Below the pieces are notes generated by a model, which searched no databases, was not told the origin of the DNA, and worked only from the letters and a program-made list of their open reading frames with translations. From Actinomycetota bacterium (lineage in GTDB: Bacteria; Actinomycetota; Thermoleophilia; Solirubrobacterales; Solirubrobacteraceae): 22,756 nucleotides of DNA. The stretch spans positions 1 to 22,756 of the forward strand of contig JAHWJM010000003.1 of NCBI GenBank assembly GCA_019348435.1. Reading direction: 5' to 3'. This document shows, piece after piece, positions 20,900 to 22,756 of the stretch; within the stretch, counting starts at the first letter, position 1, and every line of letters starts with the position of its first letter. Both the position numbers and the translations under genes were made by a program.

Positions 20900-21970
20900 G
20901 TGGGCATGGAGATCGATCTCGACGACCCGCCCGCAGCGCTCACCCGCCTGCTCGACACAGCAGAGGAGTCCGGGTGCGTAAACCTCTCCGAGCTCGACCA
21001 GATCGCGCGCCGGCTCGGCGTTCCCGACGATGACCTCTGCCAGCTGCACGAGCAATTCGAGGTACGCGGAATCGACGTCACCGACGACTGCGGGCGCAGC
21101 AACGTGCCCGCGGCGACCGAGTACAGCAACGGCGGCCTGGCCGTCGCGACAACGGACGCGCTCGGGCTCTTCCTCAACGAGATCCGCCGCCACCCGCTGC
21201 TCTCCGCAGACGAGGAGATCGAGCTCGCAAAGCGCATCGAGCAGGGCGACCCGGAGGCGAAGGAGCGCATGATCAACTCCAACCTCGCGCTCGTCGTCTC
21301 GATCGCCAAGCGCTATCCACAAAACGAGCTGCCGCTGCTCGATCTCATCCAGGAGGGCATCTTCGGCCTCATCCGCGCGACCGAGAAGTTCGACTGGCGG
21401 CGCGGTTACAAGTTCTCGACGTACGCGACGTACTGGATCCGCCAGGCCGTTCAGCGCGGCATCGAGAACAAGGCCCGCACGATCCGCGTGCCGACGAACA
21501 TCGCTCAGCGCGAGCGCAAGATCGAGCGCTCACGACGCACGCTGGCCAGCAAGCTGGGTCGCGACCCCACGGAAGAGGAGATCGCCGCCGAGGCCGAGCT
21601 GCCGCTCGCGCAGGTCACCGCGATGTCTGACCTCACGCGCACCGTGACCAGCCTCGACCGACCGGTCGGGACCGAGGGCGAGACCGCACTCGGGGAGCTG
21701 CTCGGCGACGAGCGCGCCGGCCCCGCCGAGGAGGTCGAGGTGGCGCTGATCGAGGACACCCTGAGCCGCGCGCTCGAAGGGCTGCCCGACGAGGAGCGCA
21801 TGGTCGTGACCCTGCGCTACGGGGTCAACGGCGCCGACGGCCCGGTCGGCATCCGCGAGGCGAGCCGGCGGCTGGGGATTACCCAGCCCGAGACGCGCAA
21901 GATCGAAGAGCGCGCGCTCGAGCGGCTCGCCGGGCTGCGCGAGATCGAAGCGCTGCGCGAGGCGGCGTAG
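20900..21970 (+). CDS. Sigma-70 family RNA polymerase sigma factor
   Basis: The protein is 356 residues from GTG 20900 (ATG 20906 also possible). It has an acidic N-terminal region-1.1-like part (LLDTAEESGCVNLSELDQIA, LGVPDDDLCQLHEQF) and region 1.2 DALGLFLNEIRRHPLLSADE. Region 2 contains NSNLALVVSIAKRY, DLIQEGIFGLIRATEKFDW, FSTYATYWIRQAVQRG and ARTIRVP. Region 3 contains LASKLGRDPTEEEIAAEAEL. Region 4 contains LPDEERMVVTLRYGVNG and the helix-turn-helix GIREASRRLGITQPETRKIE. Regions 2.3-2.4 are primary-type. The 4.2 recognition helix (TQPETRKIE) departs from the usual TRERIRQIE, which suggests altered -35 contact. It may be a SigB-like group 2 factor or the main sigma; I cannot tell. Expressed alone. 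Confidence 0.9.
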   Translation: MGMEIDLDDPPAALTRLLDTAEESGCVNLSELDQIARRLGVPDDDLCQLHEQFEVRGIDVTDDCGRSNVPAATEYSNGGLAVATTDALGLFLNEIRRHPLLSADEEIELAKRIEQGDPEAKERMINSNLALVVSIAKRYPQNELPLLDLIQEGIFGLIRATEKFDWRRGYKFSTYATYWIRQAVQRGIENKARTIRVPTNIAQRERKIERSRRTLASKLGRDPTEEEIAAEAELPLAQVTAMSDLTRTVTSLDRPVGTEGETALGELLGDERAGPAEEVEVALIEDTLSRALEGLPDEERMVVTLRYGVNGADGPVGIREASRRLGITQPETRKIEERALERLAGLREIEALREAA

Positions 21971-22017
21971 CCCGCGCCCGCAGTAGGGCCCCGTCCGCCG
22001 TGGCGCCGGCGCGGGCT
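21969..22017 (+). terminator. Inverted repeat at the end of the sigma factor gene
   Basis: AGCCCGCGCC (21969-21978, beginning inside the stop codon) is the exact reverse complement of GGCGCGGGCT (22008-22017). A 10-bp GC stem with a 29-base loop and no T-run makes it a possible U-poor terminator. Confidence 0.4.
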
Positions 22018-22124
22018 GGTGCTGTCGCCTGACCCATGCGACCACATGAAGTTGCCGATGCTGATGCCGGCTCGTTCGTAGTGCGCCTGGCTATGTGATT
22101 CCCTGCAGGGGCCGTAAGGGCACC

Positions 22125-22445
22125 ATGCACTCGCCATACGCCCTCTACGCGCCTCTCGCGCTTTTGACGCTGTTCAGCCTGCTGGGCGCGCTGCCGTCGG
22201 GCGCGGCCGCTTCGACCGCACAGCGCGATCGCGAGGTCTCGGCGGCCGTACGGGCGATCGATCTGCCGCTGCTGGCTCCGCGGCCGCCGCCGGCGGTGGT
22301 GCCGCCCGGCGGGCCCATGGGGCCCATCCCGAGCTTGCGGTGGTCCCAGGAGCGCACCCGCTCGACGTCCACCTTCACCGCCACGCGGTTGCGGAGCGTG
22401 GTCTCCACCATCGGCCGCAGCTCGTCGGTGTACGGCCCCTGGTAG
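22125..22445 (+). other. Doubtful open frame with a signal-peptide-like start
   Basis: ATG 22125 opens a frame that begins YALYAPLALLTLFSLLGALP followed by SGAAAS, which looks like a secretory signal. After about base 22290 the frame is antisense to the PPOX-like fragment and becomes uninformative. It may be the start of another gene joined at the right-end patchwork, or chance. I would not call it a gene without homologues. Confidence 0.2.
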
Positions 22446-22500
22446 CGCTCGAAGACGCTGACGCCGACCTCCCAGAGCGCGTCGGGGTCCTCGACGATCT
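22285..22500 (-). pseudogene. C-terminal fragment of a PPOX-type (flavin/F420) oxidoreductase-like protein
   Basis: On the minus strand the frame reads EDPDALWEVGVSVFERYQGP, then RNRVAVKVDVERVRSWDHRKLG. The ending VxSWDHRKLG is typical of the last strand of pyridoxamine-phosphate-oxidase-like (PPOX) actinobacterial proteins. The N-terminal split-barrel is missing. In its place, in frame and with no break, lies gamma-glutamyltransferase sequence. Past LGMGPMGPPGGTTA the frame continues as low-complexity residues to 22145, so the natural stop also seems lost. Confidence 0.45.
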
Positions 22501-22756
22501 CGGCGGCGATGTCTCCCTCGTAGAAGGTGCGAGCCCCGTCGGCTGCGAGCGCCTCGAGCGTGCGGGCGAGACCCGGCTGGGCGAAGTGCTCGCCCTCACC
22601 CAGCATGGGCCCGGAGGGGGCGAATATCTGCTTGCTGGCGTCGCGGCGAACCAGGATGTTGCGCAGGATGTGGTGGCAGTAAGCCTGCGCCTCTGTCAGG
22701 TCGAGGCCGGTTCGGGCGAGCTCGATTCCGGGGGCCAACACCTGCTCGCGCGTGAG
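22490..22756 (-). pseudogene. Internal fragment of a gamma-glutamyltransferase (partial at window edge)
   Basis: The minus-strand frame enters from the right edge and reads LAPGIELARTGLDLTEAQAY, LRNILVRRDASKQIFAP, GEHFAQPGLARTLEALAADG and ARTFYEGDIAAEIV. This is the part of gamma-glutamyltranspeptidases that precedes the self-cleavage Thr (pattern FAxPxLAxTLExIAxxGAxxFYxGxIA). The next expected segment (LTxEDLAxY) is absent, and the frame turns PPOX-like at about 22490-22505. The catalytic Thr region is therefore missing on this side. Upstream parts lie outside the window. Confidence 0.55.

Noticed and set aside
1..22756. Phage, defence, toxin–antitoxin, integrase or secondary-metabolite system
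   Set aside because: I looked on both strands for integrase, transposase, nuclease–helicase, toxin and synthase motifs and found none. The genes between 1668 and 21970 are mainly household or transport functions.

Overview
The window is very GC-rich and carries densely packed, mostly overlapping bacterial genes. The GC-rich codon use, the miaA–dapF–hflX neighbourhood (also adjacent in Mycobacterium), MurT/GatD-type cell-wall genes, a DapL-type lysine/DAP route and leaderless-looking promoters point to a high-GC actinobacterium. Thermoleophilia (Solirubrobacterales-like) is my best guess, from protein resemblance only.

Layout. Positions 1-450 read as a patchwork of pieces of at least three unrelated genes in one open frame: thioredoxin-like end, TesB-like start, enoyl-CoA hydratase-like end. 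Positions 420-824 (minus) hold a frameshifted 2H-phosphoesterase-like gene. Positions 825-1667 contain no convincing gene but several inverted and direct repeats. A MmcQ/YjbR protein and a FIST-domain protein follow on the minus strand. Divergent from FIST is an overlapping plus-strand operon: miaA, a dapF homologue, dapL and a lipoprotein. Next, also on the plus strand, come a DUF429-like protein, a cysteine-free HesB-like protein, hflX and dut.

Positions 9987-18178 form a nine-gene minus-strand array: HAD phosphatase, lipid kinase, murT, a SAM methyltransferase, gatD (frameshifted as given), then an ATPase, two permeases and a binding lipoprotein of a glycine betaine/quaternary amine ABC importer. 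A cyclophilin lipoprotein diverges from it. An SRAP (HMCES-type) protein is coupled to a two-helix membrane protein, followed by a small secreted/membrane protein and a sigma-70 factor. The last ~600 bases (minus) are another patchwork, gamma-glutamyltransferase joined to a PPOX-type C-terminus.

How the genes fit together. DapL makes LL-DAP and the DapF homologue should epimerise it for peptidoglycan, but both catalytic cysteines are serine here. MurT/GatD would amidate the lipid II stem peptide, and a methyltransferase sits between them. The ABC importer is an osmoprotection system.

Best leads: the Ser/Ser DapF homologue, the murT–methyltransferase–gatD arrangement, and a recurring TANNNT-like hexamer 5-9 nt before start codons. 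The patchworks at both ends may be real rearrangements or assembly chimeras; the sequence alone cannot decide.
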